A DNA stretch of 64,000 nucleotides from Leidyana gryllorum EB-2025a (taxonomy: Eukaryota > Apicomplexa), in contig JBLWGC010000159.1 in NCBI GenBank assembly GCA_048772705.1, positions 238,886 through 302,885 of the forward strand. Reading direction: 5' to 3'. Position 1 is the stretch's first letter, and each line of letters begins with the position of its first letter. Positions 10,676 to 20,462 of the stretch are shown one piece after another. The notes beneath the pieces are model-generated. The model saw only the letters and a list, made by a program, of their open reading frames with translations, did not search any database and was not told the DNA's origin. The position numbers were made by a program, and so were the translations under genes.

Positions 10676-12931
10676 TCAGTTGACTACCTTTGATTTCACG
10701 AGCGAACAGACTTTGTTCAGGTTCGGATAGATTTCTTGATGGTTCTCCCCGACCAGTCGCTTGGAGACCAATGCAGCGTACTCGGAACCAATGTAAACAT
10801 CAACGTAAGTGAGCTGATTGTTCACCAAGTACCCAGCAGGGTGCTGAGTGGACCCAATAACCTTCTCTACCATGGCCAAGACCGAGGGAACTCTTTCTTC
10901 CCTCATTTCCTTGGCTTTCGTCCCGTACTCGGCGCTGTTCGGATCGATATCGTTCAGAACAGCGATCTCATTTGTAACCTTCGACCAAGTGCTATAGATC
11001 ATTTCAGCCTGAGCCCTTCCAAGATAGATAGGTGGGATAAGACTCGCGCGTTCCGCAGCGTACGTCAAACAGCCTCTGACACCTCCAATGAGATGACCAT
11101 CCACCTCCATGTAAGGAGCATCGCCAGTGGGCGAGTTCTTCACATACACATCCCTCCACTCCTCGTTTGTCACAGGACGGTCCACATACTTGACATTCCC
11201 GATTTCCAGTATCTTCTTGACGCAATCTGTTTTAGTGCAACCTTCTGGATAGGTGAGGATCAGATCGAGTCTGCTCTTGGTGTATTCGAAGTTCTTGATT
11301 GCCTCAATGTTCATAACCATGTTGTAAGTACGACGCATGGCCGGGAGCTCGAAACCATCCAGATAGCATCCCAAATAGCTTCTGATGCTCAGATAGACCA
11401 TAGCCACGTATAGATCCGCAAAGGTGAGGGAGTTTGACACCACGTGACCCTCCGCATCCTGATTCTCCGCAACCAGAGGATCGACATTCTTGATATACGA
11501 GACAAACTTCTCATCGATCAAGGCCTTCAGCTTCTCCTTGTCACCCTCGAGAAGAGCATCATATATAAAGGAGAAAGAGTTCTCCAAACTGCGAGTGATG
11601 CCCCATGCTGCAGCGACCTCCAACACATCATCTGGCACCAATTCAGCTCGAGCAGCAGCATAGGCAATCATTCCCATCTGGCCGCGATACTCCTTTCCAT
11701 CGACCTCAATGTACGGCAAATCAAATTTGGGGTTCTCAGTCTTCTTCTGCTCAATTTCCTCAGCACTCAGGATCACCTCCTCATAATCCACCTCGCCGAC
11801 GCTGAGACACCACTTGGCCACCATCGACAAACCCCAGGCGCTCGAGTCGTAGATCACCGGCTTAGCTGGGGTCTTACGATCCATGCGATATCGACGAATG
11901 GGCGGAAGATCGTATACGATTTCGTGGATCGAAACCAGTTTGGGGTAATCCTCTACGCTGATTCCTTTGTTCTTGCATTCGTCGATACCCTGAGCGATAA
12001 TGAAGTCCACATAGGTGAGATGAGGTCCCACGGCGAACCGATGGGAGTTCTCCTTGACAATCGACTCAATCTCGGCGAAGAGCGGCGGGAAAAGAGTCTT
12101 GAGAGCTTCAGCAACCTTCTTCTGGATCTCTTCTATATCCCCGCTCACAAAGCACGGCTGGAGTTTGCGACGGCTTTCATCGATCAGCGCTGTAATGTTG
12201 GCTGCACTGAGCTGCTGATGCTCGTCAGCTGGCCAGAAACCAGCACGAGTAGCAGCGTATTGCATAATGGCATGAGACTGTACGATAGTCTGACCATCAA
12301 CTTCCAAAATGGGCACTTGTTTCAAGGGGCTGTAGTTTTTGTATCGCGCCACCCACTCTTCGCTGGTGATTCTGCGATCCTCGAACGGCACATGACCAGC
12401 CGTGAGCACAAGGCGGATAGGCTCAGCCAGTCCCGCGAAGTCAAAGTAGGTAAGCACAGGAATGCTTCCCCCAACCGGAGGAGCCGGGGGGAAAGGTCCG
12501 CCGTGCCTGGGGCGTCCCCAGGGACCGTGAGCGCCAGGGCCGAAATCAGGTCCCGGACGACCACCCGGGAAGTGAGAACCCCAGTGCGGTGGTGGCATGC
12601 CCCAGTGAGGCGGGTGGGGTGGCATACCCCAGTGGGGATGGCCCCACGGACCGCGGCAATCTCCTGGCGGAGGCGAAGGGCCCCTGGAAGATGAGCGATC
12701 GCGGCATCCACGCTCAGAGTGAGGCGGTGGAGCACTACCCGGCGGCATCGCGGGAGGCGGACCCATTGGTCCCATATGGCCCATCGGTCCCATACCTGGA
12801 GAGCCAGGGCCGTAAGGGAACATGCCTCCGCAATGGGGCATATCGAAGGGCATATGAGGACGATGGGGTCTGTCGAAAGGGCCGTGACGGGAACGATGTC
12901 CGCGATGGCGATGGTGATAACGGTAGGGCAT
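10676..12931 (-). CDS. Three-domain glutathione S-transferase fusion with His/Pro/Gly-rich leader (tri-GST 2)
   Basis: A single exon of 751 codons. Residues 1 to about 150 are low complexity, rich in His, Pro, Gly, Met and Arg (HRHRGHRSRHGPFDRPHRP; repeated GMG and PPHWG). Three GST units follow: unit 1 (PVLTYFDFAGLAEPIRL, with VQSHAIMQY), unit 2 (PVIYDSSAWGLSMVAKW, with GQMGMIAY) and unit 3 (LILTYPEGCTKTDCVKK, with GGVRGCLTY). As in the neighbouring tri-GST, the G-site Gln-Ser occurs only in unit 1, and unit 2 lacks the first-strand Tyr. The unit-3 VRG motif is shared with the neighbour, so the three-domain architecture predates the duplication that made this tandem pair. Frames on the plus strand here are shadows. 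The stop lies 87 nt before the start of tri-GST 1. Confidence 0.85.
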   Translation of the reverse strand: MPYRYHHRHRGHRSRHGPFDRPHRPHMPFDMPHCGGMFPYGPGSPGMGPMGHMGPMGPPPAMPPGSAPPPHSERGCRDRSSSRGPSPPPGDCRGPWGHPHWGMPPHPPHWGMPPPHWGSHFPGGRPGPDFGPGAHGPWGRPRHGGPFPPAPPVGGSIPVLTYFDFAGLAEPIRLVLTAGHVPFEDRRITSEEWVARYKNYSPLKQVPILEVDGQTIVQSHAIMQYAATRAGFWPADEHQQLSAANITALIDESRRKLQPCFVSGDIEEIQKKVAEALKTLFPPLFAEIESIVKENSHRFAVGPHLTYVDFIIAQGIDECKNKGISVEDYPKLVSIHEIVYDLPPIRRYRMDRKTPAKPVIYDSSAWGLSMVAKWCLSVGEVDYEEVILSAEEIEQKKTENPKFDLPYIEVDGKEYRGQMGMIAYAAARAELVPDDVLEVAAAWGITRSLENSFSFIYDALLEGDKEKLKALIDEKFVSYIKNVDPLVAENQDAEGHVVSNSLTFADLYVAMVYLSIRSYLGCYLDGFELPAMRRTYNMVMNIEAIKNFEYTKSRLDLILTYPEGCTKTDCVKKILEIGNVKYVDRPVTNEEWRDVYVKNSPTGDAPYMEVDGHLIGGVRGCLTYAAERASLIPPIYLGRAQAEMIYSTWSKVTNEIAVLNDIDPNSAEYGTKAKEMREERVPSVLAMVEKVIGSTQHPAGYLVNNQLTYVDVYIGSEYAALVSKRLVGENHQEIYPNLNKVCSLVKSKVVN

Positions 12932-13139
12932 ACTGTTGTGGTGGTAAGAAATTTGAAGAACTTTGGTACGAGGACAGGAGGGATTAGACCACTTGTGAGG
13001 GATATGTTTTGATTAAGCTGTTTGAGGGGGTGACAGAGACGCCGTCTCCGTCCGTCTCCCGCATCTGCTCCCACCATTAGATCGAGTGGTGTGCTGGAGT
13101 CAGTGTAGCAAAAAATCTGGGAGTGTACTCACGCTCGAT
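12932..13139. promoter_or_regulatory. Divergent intergenic region between tri-GST 2 and TBCD
   Basis: About 208 bp separate the two opposing start codons (12931 minus, 13140 plus), the largest divergent spacer in the gene-dense half. It should contain promoters and 5' UTRs of both genes. I identified no specific motif. Confidence 0.3.
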
Positions 13140-16100
13140 ATGGCAGCCGCAGTTGAGTACGAGAGACTGTCAGAGGATTTGTTAGTTGCCGCTGAATGTT
13201 TGACTGAGAATTGGTCTGATGAGCATTCTCGATTGTATCAGGAGATTTGGAGTTCGTTAGAGTTGATTGTTGGCGAGCTGGTCAAGTCGTCGGTGGTCCA
13301 CTTTGATCAGCTGCTGTCTGTGCTCGTTAGAAGATGGGCGACCCAGTGGCTAGATTTAGTTTCTGACGTTGATGTTGTAGTTCCGTCAGCTCATGCTCCA
13401 GCAGCCCTTTTCTGTCTCGCCCTGCGTCTGCGGCCGGGTAATTCTCTAGTTGAAGTGCTCCCAACTGATCGCAAACTACTGCCAAAGCTGACCAAAGCAC
13501 TCTCCAAGGTATATGGGGTCCAGCTGTATCATACCTCAACAACTGATATTTGTCCATACACTGGTAGACGAGAATGCCCCTACGATCATCAGTTACCGTC
13601 TCCCTGTAAGTGTGTGTGTGCAGCTACATTCCCCAACAATACTGTCCGTCCAGGGGCAAGCTCTGTTTTGTCACTGTACTGGCTGTCAGTGGTGGTGCTG
13701 CTACCATTTCCCATCAAGCCAGAGATATTGGGTGAACTCGCACGATTGGCAATCGCCAATGTCAAACGAGGAGGTCCTGTTGCCGCAGCCGCATTGGCTC
13801 TATTGAGAAACATTGTCGCTCGCGAATCTGGGGATCCCACATCGGATTTCCCATCAACACGGATCGCCAAACTGGTAGAGTTGTGCCACTCCAATGGAAA
13901 CGAAACGGGCGCTGGTCTGGACCGATCGGAGAAGTTTGATCTCCTGGCTGCCTGCCTCGAAGCCAACATCCTTCCGAAGCCGTTGGAGCAACACTATATC
14001 GCTGGTAAGAGTCGGGGAGGAACCCAACTATCTATCATTGCCCCCAGACTTGGTGCTGCGAGAGTATGAGAATGTACCGGTGGACAATCTCTCTTCCCAC
14101 GAAGCAGTGACTGCAGCGGAGATCTTAACCGTCGTTGGGCAGTCCTGTCAAGAGTACGTCACCAATGCTTTTGTGAGAGTTAACATCAGAATCTCTCAGT
14201 AATGTTGGAAGTGGAGAACTGAAAGGTCGAGCTGTCGCTCTCATCACACAGCTCCTGGACGCCAATGTGAGACGCGCTTTTTCACCACTCAGACATATCT
14301 CTCGCTCTCTCTCTTTCTGTACCGCAGACTCACCGCGTTCGATGGTTCGCTAGTCGTGGATTGGCCGAGTTGCTCAAGAATCAGCCTCTCGCACGGAAAG
14401 ACTTTATCAAACGATTGCACCATCTCATTGAAAGAGGGTCGGGTGACTTCTTTGGGGCCCCCTTGGCTGTATTCGCCACCAATACATTGCACGCGGTCCC
14501 AGCCTTCGATCAGGAAGAATGGAGTCTAATTCTATCCAGTGTTATCCGAGTCTTGAAGGAGGCGCCCTCATATTCCAACAGAGCCATTGTGATCGACTCT
14601 ATCTGCTTCTTCGCCTGGCGTCTCGCGCGATCCCGCAAGACTGTGAATGAGGACAACAGACCAATCTTCGAAATCTTCCTCAAGGTGGCTGTCTTCGACC
14701 CCGAGAGGCTATGTCGAGTGGCCGCCACGGCCGTACTGCAGGAGTTTGTTGGTCGCGGACTCGTGGGTGATGGCGGGCGAGCGGCTGGTTTGATTCCGGA
14801 CGCAACTGTCGGGACCGATTTCGACAATCCCGACACAGAAGGAGCTTCTCAACCACCCGGGGTTCTGAGTGACCAACGATATGAAGTCGACGCTGTGGAA
14901 GACGTCACCCGTCATAGCGAGTTTGGCCGCCAATCCGTCCTGGCCGCTGGAATCGAGGCCTTCTTCGAACCCGTCAAGGAGAGAAATTGGCCTTGGCTGG
15001 AGACGCGGATGAAAGATTTACTCAGACGGACGCCATTGACTCTGGAGGAGACTGCGCGAGTACTGCGGCTTTGTGCGAGCCGTCTCGCCGCCATTCGAGA
15101 CCGCCCTGATTGGGAGTTTCATCAGCTGCTGTGTTTTGTATTTGTCGTAAGTGGGAGATCGATCCAACGCGCAATGACAAAATGGGTACACTTTAGATCT
15201 CAAATCCGGAATGTGCGAACTCAAACGAGGACATAGTGTCTCTCATTACCGATTTGGTGATGGTGATCGCCGGACATTTGTATAAGCGCCATGGAGACGC
15301 GTCGGCAACGCCCCCGTCGTGCTCAGAGCGTCGGATAGTCATCAAAGACTGCGGCGTGGCCACTTCATACTCTCTCTTGGTGAGAGTGGTGAGTCTGCTA
15401 TACTGTCAGTCTCCGGTGGGCAATCGCCGGGATGCGGCCGAATCTCTCTTCAAGATGTTGAGACGCCATAAATGTACAGATTGCAAAGTGCTGAGTGATT
15501 TCTTCTGTAATCTCACTCTCTCTGTACCTTCACATCCCTCTCCTATTACTCTCAAGATGCACAGCCGCTATATCAGTCGTGCAGATACAGTGCGCAAGCT
15601 CTGCGAGATTTCTGATGTCGCACTATGCAGCAGATTACTGCTTGCAGCTTTCGACACTGTCAATCACTACGCCCACTTGACAGAGGCGGAGGTACAGTCC
15701 GATCAGCTGGAAGACGAAATGAGAGCCTATATTCAGCTGCTGAAGAGACTGACGCCCTGCAATGTGCTGGTGTCCCCCTTTCTGGTCTGTCTGGATGTCA
15801 TGATGTTCTTGTTGATGCGATATGACTGTATGATGAGTGACATTGGTCAAGAATTCCTGGACTTAGTGCGACTCTTAGTATTTGAGAGTTCCGAAGTATT
15901 GTCACAAAATGCTCTGATGGTCAACGAGTTGTTCAATCGCCGGAGAAGTGGGAGCGGCATTCCGCTCAGCGCCTTCGAGCCATATTTCGTGTCTTTGCGA
16001 CTGGCCAGCCGATCCTTCTCACCTCTGAAAGCGATTCTGCTGAACGACGGGTCAAACGATGTCATCAAACTGACGGTTTGGCTCGGCCCAAAGTACATCG

Positions 16101-16639
16101 AGCACTTCAGTTTGCATAGTGCCAAGTTTCCCAAGGAGAGTGACAGCATATGGGACATTGTCGGTGGTCAAGAAAGCTGTACCTCAGACACTGACTGGGT
16201 GCAGTTGGCGAGACTGAGACTCTGGGGGAGCCTGAGTGGACCCGAGCCGACGCTAATAGAGTGCAGGTCACACCAGAAGCGTGCTCGGCAGGTGTTCGAA
16301 AGTGTGCTTGCCACTTGTCAGAATGGAGACACGATGAAATTGAAGAAAGCAGAGTGGACATTTATCGGGGCGTGCGTTGTTCTAAGGCACGGCGTGAGTT
16401 TCGGACTGTGTGAAGGGTCCGCATTACAGGAAATCCGGCAACCATTAGATTGGTTTTTCTCCGATTGGAGTCGAGCTTCAAGTGAAGTTGTCGGATTTGG
16501 GGCTTTGTCGAGTTTGTGGAGAATTTTACTTCAGTTGCGTATAAAGGGCAAGGCGTTGGGGGGGCTGTTCGAGGAGATTCCAGCGTCTTTGGTGGGGATA
16601 ACTTTGGGGGATTTGGCGGAGTCTTTTGCAGTAGTGTGA
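13140..16639 (+). CDS. TBCD: Tubulin-specific chaperone D (tubulin folding cofactor D)
   Basis: Six exons (13140-13605, 13654-14004, 14048-14153, 14200-14266, 14328-15146, 15197-16639) give 1083 aa, near the usual 1100-1200 of TBCD. Diagnostic stretches are SLYWLSVVVLLPF (the LWLSxxxLIPF segment), THRVRWFASRGLAEL (VRWSAAKGxGR) and KVAVFDPERLCRVAATAVLQ with EFVGR, equivalent to the family's AVFDxxxxCRRAASAAFQExVGR. The protein is an all-helical HEAT/ARM repeat chaperone that, with cofactors B, C and E and Arl2, assembles alpha/beta-tubulin dimers. A 69-nt pyrimidine-rich stretch near 15489-15557 bounded by GT and AG could be an additional in-frame intron; I left it coding because no stop occurs. 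The start at 13140 is preferred over GTG codons upstream. Confidence 0.8.
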
Positions 16640-16653
16640 TCTTTTTTGGCGAG

Positions 16654-17961
16654 ATGTTCAGAGCACCAACACGACCCTCAGGCCCCCCGTCCTTCGACAT
16701 GGAACGATTTCAGAGCTCAACTCTGAGCTCTGATAGTTTGGTCAACCGGCCGGTGAAGGCACACACGAGTTCCAAGACACGCCATAATCAAACCGGTCAT
16801 TCTACCCACCGCAGCAGAAGCCGACGTGACCCACCAATTGAGCCGCGTAGACGACCCCGACGGTCGCATCGACGTCGTCGGTCATATTCTTCGAGTTCCG
16901 ATGACTCGAGTTCATCGACATACACCTCCCACTCGAGCCTATTCATAGGCCGAGCCGGTTACAACAATATGAGTACATCCGGTCCGTCGGCGAGTCAAAT
17001 GTATGTACCAGCCAAGGCGCCGTTTATAGCCCCTTCTCATCCGTACATATCCCCGACTGTTGCCCCTTACGTTCAAGCGTCATCGGTGTATTTTAGTGCC
17101 AAAGACGTTCAAGGGACATCTGCAATGCCTTCTCGTCAAATATCAAGTATACCTCCGAATCCCGTAGAAATGACTACGACCCGAACTGTCCCGACGACCG
17201 ATCTTGCGTACGATCGTGCGAGCACATACCGCACTGACCCTTACAAACTCTCCCCGTACGGTGCGGGTTCTACGTCTGCGGCACCCCATTTCGGTGGGGC
17301 CTCGACATCACTAACTGAAGACAGTCACCAGCAGTCCCGGTTGGTTGTGACAGCGCGGGACACCGCTGCAGCAACTCATCCGACGATGATTTCTGTGGCA
17401 GATCTACCACCCCCGAGCTCTGCCAACCCGGGGGCCACCAACAACGACAATAACTCAGCTAATGGACTTTCTATTCAGGGGCTCAGCAGACTCCCAATTA
17501 CCCCAATGGCTGACAATGAGTCAATGTATCCTTCAGTCATCCACACTGCTAATGTATATCCACCTAGTCCAAGTCCACAACCACTGTACCACCACCACCA
17601 CCAACATCATCAAGGGGAGAACTCCTCCTATATACCACAGCATCACCACCAGGACTGCAGCGAGTCGCAAGATTTGGATGTCGAAGGAGTCGTCGGAGAC
17701 TTCAACACAAATGCTCCACATAGGATGGGCATTCAACATCACCTCATCCAACCTAAGCGGCGTGTCTCAAACCAAATTGAGGGAATACGACAAGAGAGCC
17801 TGGAAAGACCCATCGCCAGTTACTACGGAGGGGGTACCGAAAGCTATGACGAACCATCAATTATTTTGAGCAGAGGACCTTCCGCAATCTTCTTGCCAGA
17901 TTTCAGAGGGCGCAGCCGACCTGGCAAGAGAAAGGCAGGCGGGTGCTGTGATGGGCGCTGA
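16654..17961 (+). CDS. Disordered Arg/Ser- and His/Pro-rich protein with C-terminal Gly-Cys-Cys tail
   Basis: One exon of 435 aa beginning 14 nt after the TBCD stop. Residues 45-90 are rich in Arg and Ser (HRSRSRRDPP, RRRPRRSHRRRRSYSSSSDD), reminiscent of SR-type segments. The rest is Ser/Thr/Pro/Tyr-rich with a His-rich run (LYHHHHQHHQ). The extreme C-terminus is GRSRPGKRKAGGCCDGR: a basic patch followed by Gly-Gly-Cys-Cys. The next gene ends in a very similar basic Cys-Cys tail, so both may be anchored to membranes by cysteine acylation. That is inference; no conserved domain was recognised. The track-like extension upstream to 16516 uses a GTG and overlaps TBCD, so the ATG at 16654 is preferred. 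Confidence 0.55.
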   Translation: MFRAPTRPSGPPSFDMERFQSSTLSSDSLVNRPVKAHTSSKTRHNQTGHSTHRSRSRRDPPIEPRRRPRRSHRRRRSYSSSSDDSSSSTYTSHSSLFIGRAGYNNMSTSGPSASQMYVPAKAPFIAPSHPYISPTVAPYVQASSVYFSAKDVQGTSAMPSRQISSIPPNPVEMTTTRTVPTTDLAYDRASTYRTDPYKLSPYGAGSTSAAPHFGGASTSLTEDSHQQSRLVVTARDTAAATHPTMISVADLPPPSSANPGATNNDNNSANGLSIQGLSRLPITPMADNESMYPSVIHTANVYPPSPSPQPLYHHHHQHHQGENSSYIPQHHHQDCSESQDLDVEGVVGDFNTNAPHRMGIQHHLIQPKRRVSNQIEGIRQESLERPIASYYGGGTESYDEPSIILSRGPSAIFLPDFRGRSRPGKRKAGGCCDGR

Positions 17962-18028
17962 GAAAGTTTCTTTTGTTGCACACACTATCTGAAAGAACAA
18001 AATTAAACCCCCGACCGACATCTTTGAG

Positions 18029-18457
18029 ATGGAGGCTTCAATCTACGGCAATGCCCTCCACTCGGTAGGCCCGGGTGCATTACCCGGGAATAATTATGGC
18101 CAGTCCAGCGTAGCGCCTAATCCTCTCGTTCCAGCCGCAGAGGCATCACGATACATTGGAGATGATCAGCGCGAATATACTGGCGCCGTCAGCCATGTAT
18201 CAGGCGTCGTCCCAACTGGACTATTCACTTCTTACGTTCCTGCAGCCCACATTGCGGGACATGCCCGTCAAGCTGCTTACGCCAGTGCCCAAGATTTCGC
18301 CCGTATTCATGAGAGCCGGATGGCCGAGGTGACTGAAAGGGCTGGTGATGCCCAACCCCTGACCGTATACTACACTGATGATCTGTACCCCCCATACTAC
18401 AGCAAGGCAAAGAAAGTCCGCAGTCAGAAGCGAGGCAAGCCAGGGTGTTGCGAGTGA
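18029..18457 (+). CDS. Small protein with basic Cys-Cys tail, neighbour of a similar gene
   Basis: A single-exon 142-aa protein starting at ATG 18029, 67 nt after the previous stop. Composition is Ala/Gly/Tyr/Pro-rich; near the C-terminus it reads VYYTDDLYPPYYSKAKKVRS followed by QKRGKPGCCE. The terminal basic-Gly-Cys-Cys arrangement resembles the tail of the upstream gene (RKAGGCCDGR). No signal peptide or membrane helix is present. Possible dual palmitoylation at the membrane is inferred from the tail only. Same strand and adjacency suggest the two genes are related or co-regulated. Confidence 0.5.
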   Translation: MEASIYGNALHSVGPGALPGNNYGQSSVAPNPLVPAAEASRYIGDDQREYTGAVSHVSGVVPTGLFTSYVPAAHIAGHARQAAYASAQDFARIHESRMAEVTERAGDAQPLTVYYTDDLYPPYYSKAKKVRSQKRGKPGCCE

Positions 18458-18512
18458 ATGAACAACTTTCTTTTTTGATGCTTCGTTCCACAACTAACAG
18501 ATTTACCGACAA

Positions 18513-20409
18513 ATGGGCCTGAGACTGAGCGCAAGATGGGTGCAAGTTGGGGTATATGGCATAGCCCTACTCTTCACCACTGCCATTTACGCTGGCTGGC
18601 AGCAGTTCAGTCTCATTCTCGCTCGTGGCGGTGCCTACCAAAGTTTCTGCTCACCTAACTACCATTTTGACGCTCATTGGGAACCCTGCCCGAAACAAGA
18701 TGAAGCGCTGGGGCTTCTCCTGCCCATAGGTGGGGCTTTAGAGGTCAGTCAAAGCTATATTGGCGCTGCTCTTTGTCAGCATCGTGTTTTTATTCGTCGA
18801 ACGTGCCCATTTACAAGTTGCGTCAACGCTGTTTATCAGCCTTGGTATCTATGTGCCGGATTTCCTTTGCCTATCAATCCATCCATTGCCCCTTAAAGGT
18901 CAAGCAAAAGTGAAATGGTCAGCCAATGTAAATATGTGTGTGTGTGTGTGTGCGCGCGAGTGCGGTATGTGAGGATGTGTGTATGTGTATTTGAGCTTGT
19001 CGCCTGATGTTTATATTATACAGATTGCGGGAGAGCTTTTGGGAGGCTTTGCTCTGGACTTATGGGGCTTATGGCAAACGGCAGCTGTAGGGCTGTTTGG
19101 CAACCTTGTGGCTCTCCTTATGTTTGCTGTTGGCCCTAAAGTCCAGTCTGTGTACCGCCACGATATCTTGCCCCACGCAATGGTGCTTACTGGTCTGGCT
19201 ATCAATCTCATCTATTTTCCGGCTCTGGAGATCCGTCATCTGTTCCCGAATGACCAGTCACTGGCAGTCAGTTTCGTGATTGCCTGTCAGCTGCTAGCTG
19301 AGGTGGTGGCGCCGGTGATCTGGAGTTTCTGGGTTTATGTGACTCCGCACACCTCGATGATGGGTTTGTTGCTGACTTACATTGGTGTCGCCTACATACC
19401 CATGGGGTCTGCATACTTGATACTTCTCTATAAACAGCGCCGGGCTCCCCGTGGCGCTCATCCGTTGCCTGAGACTGATAGGGATGACGATGGAGACGTG
19501 GAGCTGTCGACCATTCCGTCCGATTTAGGTGTCCCATCCGGCGCGTATAACGCACTGAGTCCACAAGGGAGCCCATCGATGGTCGCACGGCGAGCTATGA
19601 ATGCGATCTACTCTTTCACTGTGTCTCCTATGGGCAAGGCGGTACTCTCTTTTCAGTACTTTCTGGTAGTCGTGATCTCTTCGAGTTTTCTAATTCAAGT
19701 AAGCAGCAGTGTTTTGCGCGCGCAGCATTCTGCCACCTCGCTATCCTCACAGGCCTTCCATTACCAAGTGATTTTGCGGCCAATTGCGGGAGCAACGATA
19801 TCGGAGCTGTTGGGATGGTTGATGCCCATTGACAGCATCATGTCTTTAGTGCTCGGTCGTTTGGCTGATATCGTGGGTCCAACGAATGTGATGAAACTGA
19901 CCTCGCTGATGGTAAGGGGACCGTGGCGGTCTAATGTTATTGAACAATCCTCCACCCAAGATGTTACTCGCCTTTGCTTCGCTATTGGTGCCGAGTGCCA
20001 TTGTGCGTGGGCTGGGTGTCATACCATTCGTGGTCGGAATGTCATTTGCCTGGACAGCTAAACACGTTTACATAAACGGTAAGGATGTGTTACGTGTCCA
20101 GTCACCACAATGTGTGTGCAGCGGCGTTCCCGGTTGAAGCTTATGGTCGTCTGGTCGGCATAGCTGGGCTGTGTGCTGGGGTGGCGGTGCTGTTGTCTTC
20201 GCAGATTCTGCAGAAGACGCTGACTCACACCGTTTGGTCGGCCATATTGACGGTGCGTTACGATAAGGAACAGAACAGAAAGAAAAGTTGTGTAGGGGTG
20301 GAGTGTGGTGTGTTTCCTGATTGCGCAGTTTCTGCAACGATACATCACGGCTGAGTCTCGGGGGACCACAACAACCACAGCAGTCAACAAGAATCGTGTG
20401 ACTGTGTGA
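18513..20409 (+). CDS. Major facilitator superfamily transporter A (tandem pair)
   Basis: Six exons (18513-18743, 19024-19698, 19753-19911, 19961-20078, 20122-20252, 20329-20409) encode 464 aa with about 12 hydrophobic helices split by a polar central loop (about residues 230-275, PETDRDDDGDVELS). The N-terminal helix YGIALLFTTAIYAGWQQFSL resembles the first helix of SLC43-like transporters and of the next gene (ITFTSCLYAGWQQYSL-type). The first intron is unusually long for the window (280 nt) and holds a GT microsatellite. Substrate is not predictable; amino acids are plausible if the SLC43-like resemblance holds. The 159- and 118-nt exons are identical in size to those of the downstream paralogue. 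Confidence 0.7.
18930..18955. repeat. GT/GC microsatellite within intron 1 of MFS transporter A
   Basis: A short run of alternating GT followed by GC dinucleotides lies inside the 280-nt intron 18744-19023. The expansion may explain why this intron is about five times longer than its neighbours. Confidence 0.7.
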
Positions 20410-20462
20410 CAGCATAGACAGCGACTAATCATCCCCAGTATTAGCACCTCCTTTTTGTGCGA

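Noticed and set aside
11444-12694. 416-codon plus-strand frame within the tri-GST region
   Set aside because: It is antisense to the well-supported second tri-GST; its sequence shows no domain and follows from the codon pattern of the real gene.
12322-13077. 251-codon minus-strand frame upstream of tri-GST 2
   Set aside because: A different frame overlapping the His/Pro/Gly-rich leader; the GST frame is continuous with its own ATG, so this one is a shadow.
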